Positions 48,469-59,440 of a stretch of 64,000 nt of DNA are shown piece by piece. The stretch is from Pseudolabrys sp. FHR47. GTDB taxonomy: Bacteria > Pseudomonadota > Alphaproteobacteria > Rhizobiales > Xanthobacteraceae. The notes under the pieces are model-generated. The model worked only from the letters and a program-made list of their open reading frames with translations, ran no database searches and was not told where the DNA came from. Both the position numbers and the translations under genes were made by a program. The stretch spans positions 62,001 to 126,000 of the forward strand of contig NZ_CP039740.1 in the NCBI RefSeq assembly GCF_005153485.1, in the 5' to 3' direction. Position 1 is the first letter of the stretch, and the number at the start of each line of letters is the position of its first letter.

Positions 48469-48511
48469 TGTGACCCCTATCACAGCCGCGCCTCAGTCAT
48501 CGGCCTAGTTT
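48469..48511 (+). promoter_or_regulatory. Crp-type box plus -10 hexamer upstream of the 71-aa exported protein
   Basis: TGTGACCCCTATCACA at 48469-48484 is a perfect TGTGA-N6-TCACA palindrome. A TAGTTT hexamer follows at 48506-48511, exactly 21 bases after the box. A start about 7 bases further on would put the box centre at -41.5, the class II activator position. The ATG of the downstream gene is at 48561. The box at 48897 has the same layout. Confidence 0.6.
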
Positions 48512-48560
48512 TTAAATATCAGGAACCCACGTTCCCACACCAACAAAGAAGGGAAGGCCA

Positions 48561-48776
48561 ATGAGCGCTTACTTGCCGAAGACTGTTCTGCTCGCCGCTG
48601 CCACCCTGCTTCTCGCCACGGCAGCCCTGGTGACCGACATCATCAGCCCCTATGCCGGTGGCGCCGCGAACAAGCCCGCGCAGGTCCTCGAAATGCCCGC
48701 GCCCTCGCAGCTCCGGGTACCGGTGAAAATCGGCCCCAGCGACATCGCTTTCATTAGCTCTCGTCACGCGAGCTAA
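48561..48776 (+). CDS. Small exported or membrane-anchored protein (71 aa)
   Basis: Starts MSAYLPKTVLLAAATLLLAT, a typical signal peptide or N-terminal anchor, then a short mature part with PSQLRVPVKIGPSDIAFISS. GGGAAGG lies before the ATG. A terminator follows at 48841, so this is a one-gene transcript under a Crp-like promoter. No family is recognised. Confidence 0.7.
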   Translation: MSAYLPKTVLLAAATLLLATAALVTDIISPYAGGAANKPAQVLEMPAPSQLRVPVKIGPSDIAFISSRHAS

Positions 48777-48840
48777 CCCCCGACCGGCCTCGCCCCCCAA
48801 TAACAACCACCGAGGCCGGTGGCTTACCCCAGCCCACCTC

Positions 48841-48871
48841 ATGCGGCCCGCCCGGCGGGCCGCATTTTTTT
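48841..48871 (+). terminator. Rho-independent terminator after the 71-aa gene
   Basis: ATGCGGCCCG and CGGGCCGCAT form a perfect 10-bp stem around CCCGG, followed by a run of T residues. It keeps the transcripts of the two small genes separate. Confidence 0.9.
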
Positions 48872-48896
48872 GCGGCGACCGGACAACCGGCATCCC

Positions 48897-48939
48897 TGTG
48901 ACGCCGGTCACAGCGCGGAACGCCGGCACGCAATAGGTT
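48897..48939 (+). promoter_or_regulatory. Crp-type box plus -10 hexamer upstream of the 46-aa exported peptide
   Basis: TGTGACGCCGGTCACA at 48897-48912 is a perfect TGTGA-N6-TCACA palindrome. TAGGTT follows at 48934-48939, again exactly 21 bases after the box. The ATG is at 48978. The repeated geometry argues for a shared activator. Confidence 0.6.
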
Positions 48940-48977
48940 GTTAGACAATGGCCTTGGCCCAACGAAGGGAGAGCATC

Positions 48978-49118
48978 ATGAAATCCGCCCTGATCAGCGT
49001 CGCCTTCCTGGTGCTGGCCGGCGCCGCCTTTGCCGCGAACCTCGTCATCCACACGCCGCAGTTCAACGACGGTATCGATCCGCTTAAGCCGATCGCCGTA
49101 ATCATTGCCATCGATTAA
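48978..49118 (+). CDS. Very small exported peptide precursor (46 aa)
   Basis: Reads MKSALISVAFLVLAGAAFAA, a signal peptide with a likely AFA cleavage site, leaving a mature peptide of about 27 residues (NLVIHTPQFNDGIDPLKPIA and a short hydrophobic end). GGGAGAG lies before the ATG. It is below 60 residues. No known family is recognised. It lies 129 bases upstream of the Crp-family regulator gene, in the same direction. Confidence 0.6.
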   Translation: MKSALISVAFLVLAGAAFAANLVIHTPQFNDGIDPLKPIAVIIAID

Positions 49119-49246
49119 CGGTACCTTGGCCCTGCCGCGAACCCATCCGCCGGCCGGCCGCCGCCGATATCGCGCGCCGCCGAGGAACTCTGCTACATTG
49201 CCGACGGGCGGGTGACGTCAAGGCCGCCTCCAGTCGGAGTCTCGCA

Positions 49247-49930
49247 ATGGCGGCCGCCGTTCCGGCGAAAAGCAACCTTCTGTCCGACCTGCCGAAGGAC
49301 CTCTCGTCCGACCTGATGGCCGGCGCGACGCCGCGCAAGCTGTCGGCGAACGAGGTGCTGTTCCTCGCCGGCGACCCGGGCGACGGGCTTTATCGCGTCG
49401 ACGAAGGGCTCCTGAAGGTCAGCATCGCCTCGGCCAGCGGCGCCGAGCGTATCCTCGCCATTCTCGGGCCCGGCGCCGTGGTCGGCGACCTCGCCATCAT
49501 TGACGGCCTGCCGCGCTCGGCGACGGTGACGGCGCTGCGTGATTGCAAGCTGAGCTTCCTCAGCCGCTCCGCCTTCGATGCCTTCGTCGCCAGGGAGCCT
49601 CGCATTTACAAATATCTGGTCACCATACTGGCCGCGCGGCTGCGCGATACGGACAAGCTGGTGGCCGCCGGAAGTTTCCTGCCGCTGAAGGGCCGGGTCG
49701 CCCGCGCGTTGCTCGATCTCGCCCATGCCTTCGGCAACGAGGTCGCCGGCGGCCGCGTCGTCATCCGCCACAAGGTGAGCCAGACCGAACTCGCCGCCAT
49801 GGCCGGCATCGCCCGCGAGAATGTCAGCCGCATCATGAACGACTGGATGCGCGCCAAGACGGTCACGCGCCTGTCCGGCTATTACTGCCTGGAGAAGCCG
49901 GCCGCGCTCAAGCGCGAGAGCGAACTTTAA
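49247..49930 (+). CDS. Crp/Fnr-family transcriptional regulator
   Basis: A 227-residue protein. A cyclic-nucleotide-binding beta roll covers about 10-125; the phosphate-binding cassette reads GDLAIIDGLPRSATV, keeping Gly80, Arg90 and Ser91 but with Asp81 in place of the Crp Glu. There is no N-terminal Cys cluster, so it is not an oxygen-sensing Fnr. The helix-turn-helix (about 177-202) ends ARENVSR, with Arg190, Glu191 and Arg195 at the positions by which E. coli Crp reads TGTGA. Two perfect TGTGA-N6-TCACA boxes lie just upstream of the two neighbouring small genes. The 3' end overlaps the convergent oxyR by 23 bases. Confidence 0.9.
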   Translation: MAAAVPAKSNLLSDLPKDLSSDLMAGATPRKLSANEVLFLAGDPGDGLYRVDEGLLKVSIASASGAERILAILGPGAVVGDLAIIDGLPRSATVTALRDCKLSFLSRSAFDAFVAREPRIYKYLVTILAARLRDTDKLVAAGSFLPLKGRVARALLDLAHAFGNEVAGGRVVIRHKVSQTELAAMAGIARENVSRIMNDWMRAKTVTRLSGYYCLEKPAALKRESEL

Positions 49931-50849
49931 AGGTCGCCGCCGACGTCTGATCGCGCTCGTGCGCGGCCGCCATGGCTTCGCCCAACGCCTCGAAATCGTC
50001 GACCCGCGGCGACGTGCGCCGCCAGGCCAGGCCCACCGAACGGCCCGGCTCGGGATCACGGAAGCGCAATAGTTTGACGCGCGGATCCTGCATTTTTGCG
50101 TCAATCGCCACCTCCGGCACCAAGGTTACGCCGTAACCATTCGCGACCATCTGCATCACGGTCGACAGCGAGGTCGCGCCAAGGCTCGCTCGTTGGCCGG
50201 CCGGCTGATCGCCGCGCCGGGTGGTACAGAAGGCGAGCGCCTGATCGCGCAGGCAGTGGCCTTCCTCAAGCAGAATGAGCCGCCGCTGATCGACATCGCT
50301 GACATTGACGCGCGCATTTGCCGGCAATGGATCGTCGGCGGGTACGGCCAGCAGGAAAGCGTCGTTGAACAAAGGCAGCGTCTCGACATCACCGCCTTCG
50401 GGCGGCAGCGCCAGCATCACAACGTCGAGGCTGCCACTCGACAATTCGTCGACGAGCGCCTTGGTCTGGGTTTCGCGTACCTCGAGGCGCAACAGCGGAT
50501 AGTGCTTCTGCAGATGCGGCAGCACGCGTGGCAGAATGTAAGGCGCCAGCGTCGGGATGATGCCAAGCTTCAAGGGCCCGGCCAGGACTTCGCGATGGCG
50601 GGCGAAGTCGACGAGATCGCGCGTCGAAGCGAGGATGTGTTCGGCGCGTCGCGCCACCTCCGCGCCGATCTCCGTGAGCACGATGTCGCCGGGTCGGCGC
50701 TCGACCAGTTCGGCGCCGATTTCGCGCTCGAGCTCGCGCACCTGCATCGACAAGGCCGGCTGCGTGACGGCGCAATCCTCGGCGGCTCGGCCAAAATGGC
50801 GGTGCCGGGCGAGCGAACTCAGGTAACGCAACTGACGCAGCGTGATCAT
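49908..50849 (-). CDS. oxyR: Hydrogen-peroxide-sensing LysR regulator OxyR
   Basis: A 313-residue LysR-type protein with the N-terminal helix-turn-helix MITLRQLRYLSSLARHRHFG. The redox pair is Cys199 and Cys208 in GHCLRDQALAFC, at the same numbers as E. coli OxyR. It activates peroxide defence when these cysteines form a disulfide. It is divergent from katG with a 175-base shared control region, the classic arrangement. Its 3' end overlaps the Crp-family gene by 23 bases. Confidence 0.95.
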   Translation of the reverse strand: MITLRQLRYLSSLARHRHFGRAAEDCAVTQPALSMQVRELEREIGAELVERRPGDIVLTEIGAEVARRAEHILASTRDLVDFARHREVLAGPLKLGIIPTLAPYILPRVLPHLQKHYPLLRLEVRETQTKALVDELSSGSLDVVMLALPPEGGDVETLPLFNDAFLLAVPADDPLPANARVNVSDVDQRRLILLEEGHCLRDQALAFCTTRRGDQPAGQRASLGATSLSTVMQMVANGYGVTLVPEVAIDAKMQDPRVKLLRFRDPEPGRSVGLAWRRTSPRVDDFEALGEAMAAAHERDQTSAATFKVRSRA

Positions 50850-50865
50850 CTGGCCTTCCTTGGCT

Positions 50866-50880
50866 ATAAATTATTCTTAT
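50866..50880. promoter_or_regulatory. LysR/OxyR-type box ATAA-N7-TTAT between oxyR and katG
   Basis: ATAAATTATTCTTAT is a symmetric box that fits the T-N11-A LysR rule. It starts 16 bases upstream of the oxyR ATG and lies in the shared region. A further CGCTAGG follows, but the full four-part OxyR site is not clear. Confidence 0.5.
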
Positions 50881-50949
50881 CGCTAGGCACATGCAATACG
50901 ATTGGACCTGATTGGAACTGTTCAATACAACGCCATCAAGCGCCCTTAG

Positions 50950-53202
<2,253 letters not shown>

Positions 53203-53227
53203 GTTTTCTGCATCGATTGAGAATGAA

Positions 53228-53256
53228 ACGGCCCGGAGAAATCCGGGCCGTTTTTT
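53228..53256 (+). terminator. Rho-independent terminator after katG
   Basis: ACGGCCCGGA and TCCGGGCCGT form a perfect 10-bp stem around GAAA, followed by TTTTT. Confidence 0.92.
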
Positions 53257-53267
53257 CTTTCCGGACG

Positions 53268-53354
53268 CTTGTAGCCCGGGTGGAGCGAAGCGAAACCCGG
53301 GAATAGATCGATCCATCGCCCCCGGATTTCGCTTCGCTCCATCCGGGCTACAAG
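53268..53354. repeat. Palindromic repeat of the TAGCCCGGGTGGAGCGAAGC type (family D)
   Basis: CTTGTAGCCCGGGTGGAGCG and CGCTCCATCCGGGCTACAAG are inverted ends; GCGAAACCCGGG and CCCCGGATTTCGC pair further in. It lies between katG and the convergent DUF1232 gene. This sequence type is known to recur in Bradyrhizobium-like genomes. Confidence 0.85.
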
Positions 53355-53366
53355 AATGCGGCCCAG

Positions 53367-53732
53367 TCAGGCGTTCGCCGCCCGCATTTCATCGAGCCTG
53401 GCGCGGGCGGCATCGCGGTGTTCGGGCTTGATGTGGCTGGCGACGACTTTGAGCGCCGTCATCAGCACCGCGGCGTCGTCGGTGAAGCCGAGGACAGGGA
53501 GAAAATCGGGCGCCATGTCGAACGGCAGCACGAAATAGGCAATGGCGCCGACCAAAGTTCCCTTGACCTGCAGCGGCGTCGCCCGGTCGAAGGCGCAGTA
53601 GTAGGCGGCCAGCAGATCCTCGGCAAAGGGGATGCGCGCCGCAACGGTTGCGAACTTGCGCCAGAATTTGCGCGGCAACGACGGGTCGTCGCCGGCGGCG
53701 GAAGTTCCGAATGTGGTATCGGCGGTGCGCAT
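53367..53732 (-). CDS. DUF1232 (YkvA-type) small membrane protein
   Basis: A 121-residue protein with the family core AYFVLPFDMAPDFLPVLGFT, DDAAVLM, which is typical of YkvA/DUF1232. One or two membrane-associated helices are predicted. ATG 53732 (MRTADTTFG) is chosen; an in-frame TTG at 53795 would overlap the upstream gene phhB. Function unknown. Confidence 0.82.
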   Translation of the reverse strand: MRTADTTFGTSAAGDDPSLPRKFWRKFATVAARIPFAEDLLAAYYCAFDRATPLQVKGTLVGAIAYFVLPFDMAPDFLPVLGFTDDAAVLMTALKVVASHIKPEHRDAARARLDEMRAANA

Positions 53733-53781
53733 CGTCAAAATGTGGTGAGGATCGAGCGGGAGTTCAAGCGTTGGAGCTAGC

Positions 53782-54075
53782 TCACGAATCCGCAATCATC
53801 TCCATTGCCTCGGCGAGATTGATGTCGAGCTCAGTGACACCGCCGGCATCATGGGTCGACAGTGTCACCTCGACGGTGCGGTACACGTTGAACCATTCCG
53901 GGTGGTGGTTCATTTTCTCGGCGACCAGCGCCGCCCGCGTCATGAAGCCGAAGGCCTCGTTGAAATCGCCGAAGGTGAATTTCTTGGCGATGGCGTCGCG
54001 ATCCTTGACGTCGGCCCAGCCGGACAGCCTTGCCAGCGCCGCCTTGCGGGCCTCGGGCGACAGTTTTTGCGCCAT
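53782..54075 (-). CDS. phhB: Pterin-4a-carbinolamine dehydratase
   Basis: A 97-residue protein with the PCD motif [20 protein letters not shown] and [15 protein letters not shown]. The two adjacent His residues are catalytic. It recycles the pterin cofactor of aromatic amino acid hydroxylases, though no hydroxylase gene is in the window, and it can also act as a protein stabiliser. It lies upstream of the DUF1232 gene on the same strand. Confidence 0.93.
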   Translation of the reverse strand: MAQKLSPEARKAALARLSGWADVKDRDAIAKKFTFGDFNEAFGFMTRAALVAEKMNHHPEWFNVYRTVEVTLSTHDAGGVTELDINLAEAMEMIADS

Positions 54076-54186
54076 GTCATGCTCCTCGCGTCAAATTGGT
54101 GGCAGGATGCATTGCAACGCCGTGGCCTCGCAATCGGTTCGGAACAGCACTATTTCAGCACCATAAGGGCGTTCAACGAGGGTTTC

Positions 54187-55302
54187 ATGTCCTGGTCCTT
54201 GAGCATCGGCAAAATCGCCGGCACCGTCGTCCGCGTCCATCTGACATTTCTGCTGTTCCTCGCCTGGATTTTCGCCGCCGGCTACAGCCAGGGCGGCAGC
54301 ACGGCGGCGTGGGACAGCGTCATCTTCATGCTGCTGCTGTTTACCTGCGTGCTGCTGCACGAATTCGGCCACATCTTCACGGCCCGCGCCTTCGGCGTTG
54401 CGACGCCTTATGTGACGCTGCTGCCGATCGGCGGCGTCGCGCAGCTCGAGCGCATTCCCGAGGAGCCGAGCCAGGAATTCCTGATCGCCATTGCCGGCCC
54501 ACTGGTCAACGTCGCCATCACGATCCTGCTTATCGTGTTCGGCGGCGCCGCGCTGACGCAGAGCGCCGCGGCGGCCATCGACAACGGACAGATTTCGATG
54601 GTCGACCGGCTTGCCGCCGTGAACCTGTTTCTGGCGGTGTTCAACCTCATTCCGGCTTTCCCGATGGATGGCGGCCGTATCCTGCGCGCCGCGCTCGCCG
54701 CCCGGCTTGGCTATGTGCGCGCCACCGAGATCGCCGCGGCGATCGGCCAGTTCGTCGCCTTCGCGCTCGGCTTCATCGGCCTCTTGTACAATCCGATCCT
54801 GATCTTCATCGCCATCTTTGTTTATCTCGCGGCCTCGGGCGAAGCGCACATGGTGGCGCTGCGTGCGGTGTCGCGCGGCGTGCCGGTGAGCCACGCCATG
54901 ATGACGCAGTTCGCGACGCTCACGCCGGAGTCGCATGTCGACGAGGCGGTGCAGACGCTGCTCGCCACCAGCCAGGGCGAATTTCCGGTGGTCGATGGCG
55001 CCGGCAAGCCGGTTGGCCTGCTGACGCGCGCCGACGTCATCAAGGCGATCAAGACTTTGGGCCCCGATGCCCGCGTCGCCGACGCCATGAGCCCGGACAT
55101 TCCGACCATCGGCCACCGCAGTTCGCTCGACGAGGCCTTCAAGCTGCTGCAGGAGAAGGAGGCGGCCGCGATCGGCGTCACCGACGCGGCCGGTCGCCTG
55201 ACTGGGCTGATCACGTCCGAGACCATCGCCGAGATGGTGATGTTAGGGGATGCCCTGCCGAAGGATGCGCGCGGTCCGTGGGGGCGGACGGCCGCGACCT
55301 GA
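54187..55302 (+). CDS. Site-2-protease-like M50 membrane metalloprotease with CBS domains
   Basis: A 371-residue protein. Four to six membrane helices contain the zinc motif HEFGH (LLHEFGHIFTARAFG) and the third ligand Asp in NLIPAFPMDGGRIL. Two CBS domains end the protein (MMTQFATLTPESHVDEAV; MSPDIPTIGHRSSLDEAF). CBS-containing S2P proteases cleave within membranes and are tuned by nucleotides; substrates are unknown. ATG 54187 (MSWSLSIGKIAGTVVRVH) is chosen; 112 upstream codons are open, antisense to phhB. Confidence 0.9.
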   Translation: MSWSLSIGKIAGTVVRVHLTFLLFLAWIFAAGYSQGGSTAAWDSVIFMLLLFTCVLLHEFGHIFTARAFGVATPYVTLLPIGGVAQLERIPEEPSQEFLIAIAGPLVNVAITILLIVFGGAALTQSAAAAIDNGQISMVDRLAAVNLFLAVFNLIPAFPMDGGRILRAALAARLGYVRATEIAAAIGQFVAFALGFIGLLYNPILIFIAIFVYLAASGEAHMVALRAVSRGVPVSHAMMTQFATLTPESHVDEAVQTLLATSQGEFPVVDGAGKPVGLLTRADVIKAIKTLGPDARVADAMSPDIPTIGHRSSLDEAFKLLQEKEAAAIGVTDAAGRLTGLITSETIAEMVMLGDALPKDARGPWGRTAAT

Positions 55303-55388
55303 GGGGGCCGCCGAGCCGGCGGGGTCTGGTCGTTCATCATCCCGCCGTTTTTTGGCCGATTCCGCGTGAAAATACGCGTCCGCGGCGG

Positions 55389-55416
55389 TTGCCAGTTGTT
55401 ATTTCATCGCTATATT
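55389..55416 (+). promoter_or_regulatory. Probable sigma-70 promoter of typA
   Basis: TTGCCA at 55389-55394 and TATATT at 55411-55416 have a 16-base spacer. Transcription would begin near 55423, giving a leader of about 120 bases that contains the hairpin at 55437. Confidence 0.6.
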
Positions 55417-55436
55417 GCGCCGCAAAAGTGCTGCGT

Positions 55437-55462
55437 CGCGGGCCCTTGGAAAGCGGCCCGCG
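55437..55462 (+). other. GC-rich hairpin in the typA leader
   Basis: CGCGGGCC and GGCCCGCG pair perfectly around ten bases. A short GCTTTGGTTTCTGG follows without a clean T tract, so it is not a standard terminator. Possible leader control of typA. Confidence 0.45.
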
Positions 55463-55545
55463 CTTTGGTTTCTGGAACACCCCGCGCCCCGCCCCTGAGA
55501 CAGGAACCGGCTCCGGCTCAGGGCCCCGCGCAAAAGGCAAAACTT

Positions 55546-57372
55546 ATGGATCTCCGCAATATCGCGATCATCGCGCACGTCGACCATGGCAAGACCACCC
55601 TCGTGGACCGCCTGCTGCAGCAGTCCGGCGTCTATCGCGAGAACGAGCGCCAGGTCGAGCGCGCGATGGATAGCAACGACCTCGAGCGCGAGCGCGGCAT
55701 CACCATTCTCGCCAAGGCCGCCTCGGTCGAGTGGAAGGGCACGCGCATCAACATCGTCGATACGCCGGGCCACGCCGACTTCGGCGGCGAGGTCGAGCGC
55801 ATCCTCAACATGGTGGACGGCGCGCTGGTGCTGGTCGACGCCGCCGAAGGTCCGCTGCCGCAGACCAAGTTCGTGGTGTCGAAGGCGCTGAAGATGGGCC
55901 TCAAGCCCATCGTCGTGATCAACAAGGTCGACCGTCCGGACGCCCGCGCCAACGAAGTGCTCAACGAGGTGTTCGACCTGTTCGCGGCGCTCGACGCCAC
56001 CGACGAGCAGCTCGACTTCCCGATTTTGTTCGGCTCGGCCAAGCAGGGCTGGATGTCGACCTCGCTCGACGGTCCGCAGGACCAGGGCATGACGCCGCTG
56101 TTCGATCTCGTGCTCAATCATGTCAAGCCGCCGGTGGTCGAGGAAGGCCCGTTCCGCCTGCTCGGCACCATCATCGAATCCAATCCCTATCTCGGCCGTA
56201 TCGTCACCGGCCGCATCTTCTCCGGCAGCGTCAAGCCGAACCAGGCCGTGAAGGTGCTGGACCGCGACGGTAAGCTCGTCGAGAGCGGCCGCGTCACCAA
56301 GGTGCTGGCGTTCCGCGGCCTCGAGCGCGTGCCGCTCGACGACGCCGAAGCCGGCGACATCGTCGCCATTGCCGGCCTGCCGAACGCCACCGTCGCCATG
56401 ACGATTTGCGATCCGGCCGTGGAAACCGCGCTGCCGGCGCAGCCGATCGATCCGCCGACGCTCGCCATGACCTTCCGCGTGAATGACTCGCCGCTCGCCG
56501 GCACCGAAGGCTCCAAGGTCACGAGCCGCATGATCCGTGACCGCCTGATGGCCGAAGCCGAAGGCAACGTGGCGCTGCGCGTGCGCGAATCCGATGAACG
56601 CGACGCGATGGAAGTCGCCGGTCGCGGCGAATTGCAGCTCGGCATTCTGATCGAAACGATGCGCCGCGAAGGCTTCGAGCTTTCCGTGTCGCGTCCCAAG
56701 GTGCTGCTGCGCAAGGGCGACAACGACCAGATCGAGGAGCCGATCGAGGAAGTCGTCATCGACGTCGATGAAGAGCACTCGGGCGTCGTCGTGCAGAAGA
56801 TGTCGGAGCGCAAGGCCGATCTCATCGAGATGCGCCCGTCGGGCGGCGGACGCACGCGCCTCGTCTTCCACGCGCCGACGCGCGGCCTGATCGGCTATCA
56901 GGGCGAACTGCTCACCGACACCCGCGGCACCGCGATCATGAACCGCCTGTTCCACGGCCACGCGCCGTACAAGGGCGCGATCCAGGGCCGCCGCAACGGC
57001 GTGCTGATCTCCAACGACAAGGGCGAAGCGGTCGCCTACGCGTTGTGGAATCTGGAAGACCGCGGTCCGATGATGATCGAGCCGGGCTGGAAGGTGTACA
57101 CCGGCATGATCGTCGGCGAGCACACGCGCGACAACGACCTCGTCGTCAATGTGCTCAAGGGCAAGCAGCTCACCAACATCCGCACGACGTCGAAGGACGA
57201 GGCGGTGCGTCTCACGCCGCCGATCCGCATGACGCTGGAAAAGGCGCTGGCCTATATTCAGGACGACGAACTGGTGGAAGTGACGCCATCCTCGATCCGC
57301 CTGCGCAAGAAGTTGCTCGACGAGAACGACCGCAAGCGCGAAGAGCGCAAGAAGGAAGCCGAGCTGGCGTAA
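55546..57372 (+). CDS. typA: Ribosome-associated GTPase TypA/BipA
   Basis: A 608-residue translational GTPase related to EF-G that assists 50S assembly and stress growth. G1 is AHVDHGKTT at about 10-18, and the switch region ERGITILAK is followed by G3 [16 protein letters not shown] and G4 NKVD. The C-terminal domains include the family [23 protein letters not shown] 55546 ([12 protein letters not shown]) gives the standard start. Confidence 0.97.
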   Translation: MDLRNIAIIAHVDHGKTTLVDRLLQQSGVYRENERQVERAMDSNDLERERGITILAKAASVEWKGTRINIVDTPGHADFGGEVERILNMVDGALVLVDAAEGPLPQTKFVVSKALKMGLKPIVVINKVDRPDARANEVLNEVFDLFAALDATDEQLDFPILFGSAKQGWMSTSLDGPQDQGMTPLFDLVLNHVKPPVVEEGPFRLLGTIIESNPYLGRIVTGRIFSGSVKPNQAVKVLDRDGKLVESGRVTKVLAFRGLERVPLDDAEAGDIVAIAGLPNATVAMTICDPAVETALPAQPIDPPTLAMTFRVNDSPLAGTEGSKVTSRMIRDRLMAEAEGNVALRVRESDERDAMEVAGRGELQLGILIETMRREGFELSVSRPKVLLRKGDNDQIEEPIEEVVIDVDEEHSGVVVQKMSERKADLIEMRPSGGGRTRLVFHAPTRGLIGYQGELLTDTRGTAIMNRLFHGHAPYKGAIQGRRNGVLISNDKGEAVAYALWNLEDRGPMMIEPGWKVYTGMIVGEHTRDNDLVVNVLKGKQLTNIRTTSKDEAVRLTPPIRMTLEKALAYIQDDELVEVTPSSIRLRKKLLDENDRKREERKKEAELA

Positions 57373-57550
57373 TCGGCGCGGCGCTCCAGGCGCCGCGCTA
57401 CCGGCCGCACCTGTGCCGACCTGTGACATTGACGGGCGGCTGGTACCTTTTTGCTCATGAAAACCGCCCTGTGGCCGGTAATCCACACCCGTTAACCCAT
57501 CGTTAATCATAGGGCTTGAAGCGCACAGGGTTCATTGCTTGAATTCCGCA

Positions 57551-58063
57551 ATGAGCACGACCCTCATCGAGATTCGACGCGCCAAGACCGCCGACGCCCA
57601 GGATGTCGCGGCAACGCATGACGAAGCGTGGCGGACGGCCTATCAGGGCATCATCCCCGGCGCCGAACTCGACAAGCTGATCAACCGCCGCGGCCCCGAT
57701 TGGTGGCAGTCGGCGATCCGCAAGGGCAGCCGCATTACCGTGTTACAATTCGGCGACCGCATTGCCGGCTACGCCAATTACGGGCGCAATCGCGCCCGCA
57801 GCCTTTTCTACGAAGGCGAAGTCTACGAGCTTTACCTCCGCCCGGAGTTCCAGGGCCTCGGCTTCGGCCGCCGCCTGTTCAACGCCGCGCGCAAGGATCT
57901 CGGCCAGAGCGGGCTCAAGAGCCTCGTCGTCTGGGCGCTGTCGGACAACCAGCCGGCGATGGAATTTTACCGCACGCTCGGCGGCCGCGCCGTGGCCCGC
58001 TCGTCCGAAAAGTTCGGACCGAAGACCCTCGACAAGGTCGCCTACGCCTGGCCGCAGGGCTAG
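57551..58063 (+). CDS. GNAT-family N-acetyltransferase
   Basis: A 170-residue protein with the GNAT acetyl-CoA loop in YLRPEFQGLGFGRRLFNAAR and a C-terminal VVWALSDNQPAMEFYRTLGG. The substrate is unknown. ATG 57551 is chosen over TTG 57539. It lies 178 bases after typA and converges with folD over a palindromic repeat. Confidence 0.88.
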   Translation: MSTTLIEIRRAKTADAQDVAATHDEAWRTAYQGIIPGAELDKLINRRGPDWWQSAIRKGSRITVLQFGDRIAGYANYGRNRARSLFYEGEVYELYLRPEFQGLGFGRRLFNAARKDLGQSGLKSLVVWALSDNQPAMEFYRTLGGRAVARSSEKFGPKTLDKVAYAWPQG

Positions 58064-58065
58064 CG

Positions 58066-58191
58066 CCGTCGTCCCCGCGAAGGCGGGGACCCATAACCTC
58101 TGAACTAATTGGGTTACGCAGGCAGGCCATTATCCATGGTTCAATCGCGTTCGCTGCGGCGTATGGGTCCCCGCCTTCGCGGGGACGACGG
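58066..58191. repeat. Paired REP-like palindromic repeat (family B) between convergent genes
   Basis: CCGTCGTCCCCGCGAAGGCG and CGCCTTCGCGGGGACGACGG are perfect inverted arms, extended by GGGACCCATA/TATGGGTCCC. It starts 2 bases after the GNAT stop and ends on the base before the folD stop, so it fills the whole gap. Confidence 0.88.
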
Positions 58192-59085
58192 TTAGATATT
58201 AGCCTTCACCCCATTCAACGCGCACGCCGCGCGCAGAGTGTTGAGCATCAGGCACGCGATCGTCATCGGTCCGACGCCGCCGGGCACCGGCGTGATCGCG
58301 CCGGCGACCTTCACCGCTTCATCGAACGCCACATCGCCAACGATCCGCGATTTGCCGGCTTGTTGTCCTTCTTGGCCCGCCACACGGTTGATGCCGACGT
58401 CGATGACAATGGCGCCCGGCTTGATCCAGTCGCCGCGCACGAACTCGGCCTTGCCGATCGCGGCGATGAGCAGATCGGCGCGGCGCGCCAGCGCGGCGAG
58501 ATCCTTTGTCTTCGAATGCGCGACCGTCACGGTTGCGTTCTCCGCCAACAGAAGCTGCGCCACCGGCTTGCCAACGATATTGGAACGGCCGATCACCAGC
58601 GCGTCGAGACCGGCGAGCGACGGCTTCACCGTCTTTGCCAGCATCACGCAGCCATAAGGCGTGCACGGCACGAGCGCCGGCAGGCCGAGCGACAGGCGCC
58701 CGACATTCACCGGATGAAAACCATCGACATCCTTGGCCGGATCGATGGCCGCGATCACCTTCTGCGGATCGATCTGCGGCGGCAGCGGCAGCTGCACCAG
58801 AATGCCGCTGACGGCTTTGTCCTTGTTGAGCCTGTCGATCAGCGCCAGCAGATCGGCTTCGCTCGTCGTCTCCGGCAGTTTGTGATCGAACGGCGTCATG
58901 CCGGCCTCGACCAGCGCCTTCGACTTGGAGCGCACATAGACTTCGCTCGCCGCGTCCTGCCCGACCAGCACGACGGCGAGGCCGGGCACGATGCCATGCT
59001 CGCGCTTGAGCCGCGCGACTTCCGCCGCGACTTTGCCCCGCAGCTCCGCCGCGATCGCCTTGCCGTCGATGATGGTTGCGGTCAT
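58192..59085 (-). CDS. folD: Bifunctional methylenetetrahydrofolate dehydrogenase/cyclohydrolase
   Basis: A 297-residue enzyme that converts 5,10-methylene-THF to 10-formyl-THF using NADP. The conserved parts are the [13 protein letters not shown] block with the catalytic Lys, the [12 protein letters not shown] block, and the NADP-binding [17 protein letters not shown]. Length is normal. It is third in the yggT-DUF167-folD block. Confidence 0.97.
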   Translation of the reverse strand: MTATIIDGKAIAAELRGKVAAEVARLKREHGIVPGLAVVLVGQDAASEVYVRSKSKALVEAGMTPFDHKLPETTSEADLLALIDRLNKDKAVSGILVQLPLPPQIDPQKVIAAIDPAKDVDGFHPVNVGRLSLGLPALVPCTPYGCVMLAKTVKPSLAGLDALVIGRSNIVGKPVAQLLLAENATVTVAHSKTKDLAALARRADLLIAAIGKAEFVRGDWIKPGAIVIDVGINRVAGQEGQQAGKSRIVGDVAFDEAVKVAGAITPVPGGVGPMTIACLMLNTLRAACALNGVKANI

Positions 59086-59113
59086 GCCTCGTCCGTTCTT
59101 ACGCCCAAGACCA

Positions 59114-59434
59114 TTAGCCGTTTTGGACGGCCGCTTTCAATTGGGCCATCAACGCCGCACCATCACCCGCGATCTCGAGCCGCTTCACCCGCGATGTCGC
59201 GCCGGCAGCCAATGTCACGTCACGCGCCGGCACATGCAGCGATTTGGCGATCAACTTGCACAGAGCGGCGTTGGCCTCACCCTCGCTCGGCACGGCACGC
59301 ACGCGCACCTTGAGCACGCTGCGGCCGTCGCTCATGGTCTCGATGCCGTCGATGGCGTCGCGACCACCTTTGGGCGTCAGGCGCACATGAAGCACAAGGC
59401 CGCCGGACGTGACCGACCACGGCTCCCCAGCCAT
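59114..59434 (-). CDS. DUF167 (YggU-type) protein
   Basis: A 106-residue protein with [18 protein letters not shown] and the conserved [18 protein letters not shown] followed by [14 protein letters not shown]. The DUF167 fold is known, but its role is not. It follows yggT by 6 bases and precedes folD by 28. Confidence 0.92.
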   Translation of the reverse strand: MAGEPWSVTSGGLVLHVRLTPKGGRDAIDGIETMSDGRSVLKVRVRAVPSEGEANAALCKLIAKSLHVPARDVTLAAGATSRVKRLEIAGDGAALMAQLKAAVQNG

Positions 59435-59440
59435 GAGAGG

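Noticed and set aside
57488..57496. Single DnaA-box-like TAATCCACA before the GNAT gene
   Set aside because: One isolated site with one mismatch, not clustered and far from dnaA; expected by chance in 64 kb.
55399..57510. 703-codon open frame on the minus strand across typA
   Set aside because: Antisense shadow of typA; Arg/His/Asp-rich composition and no family signature.
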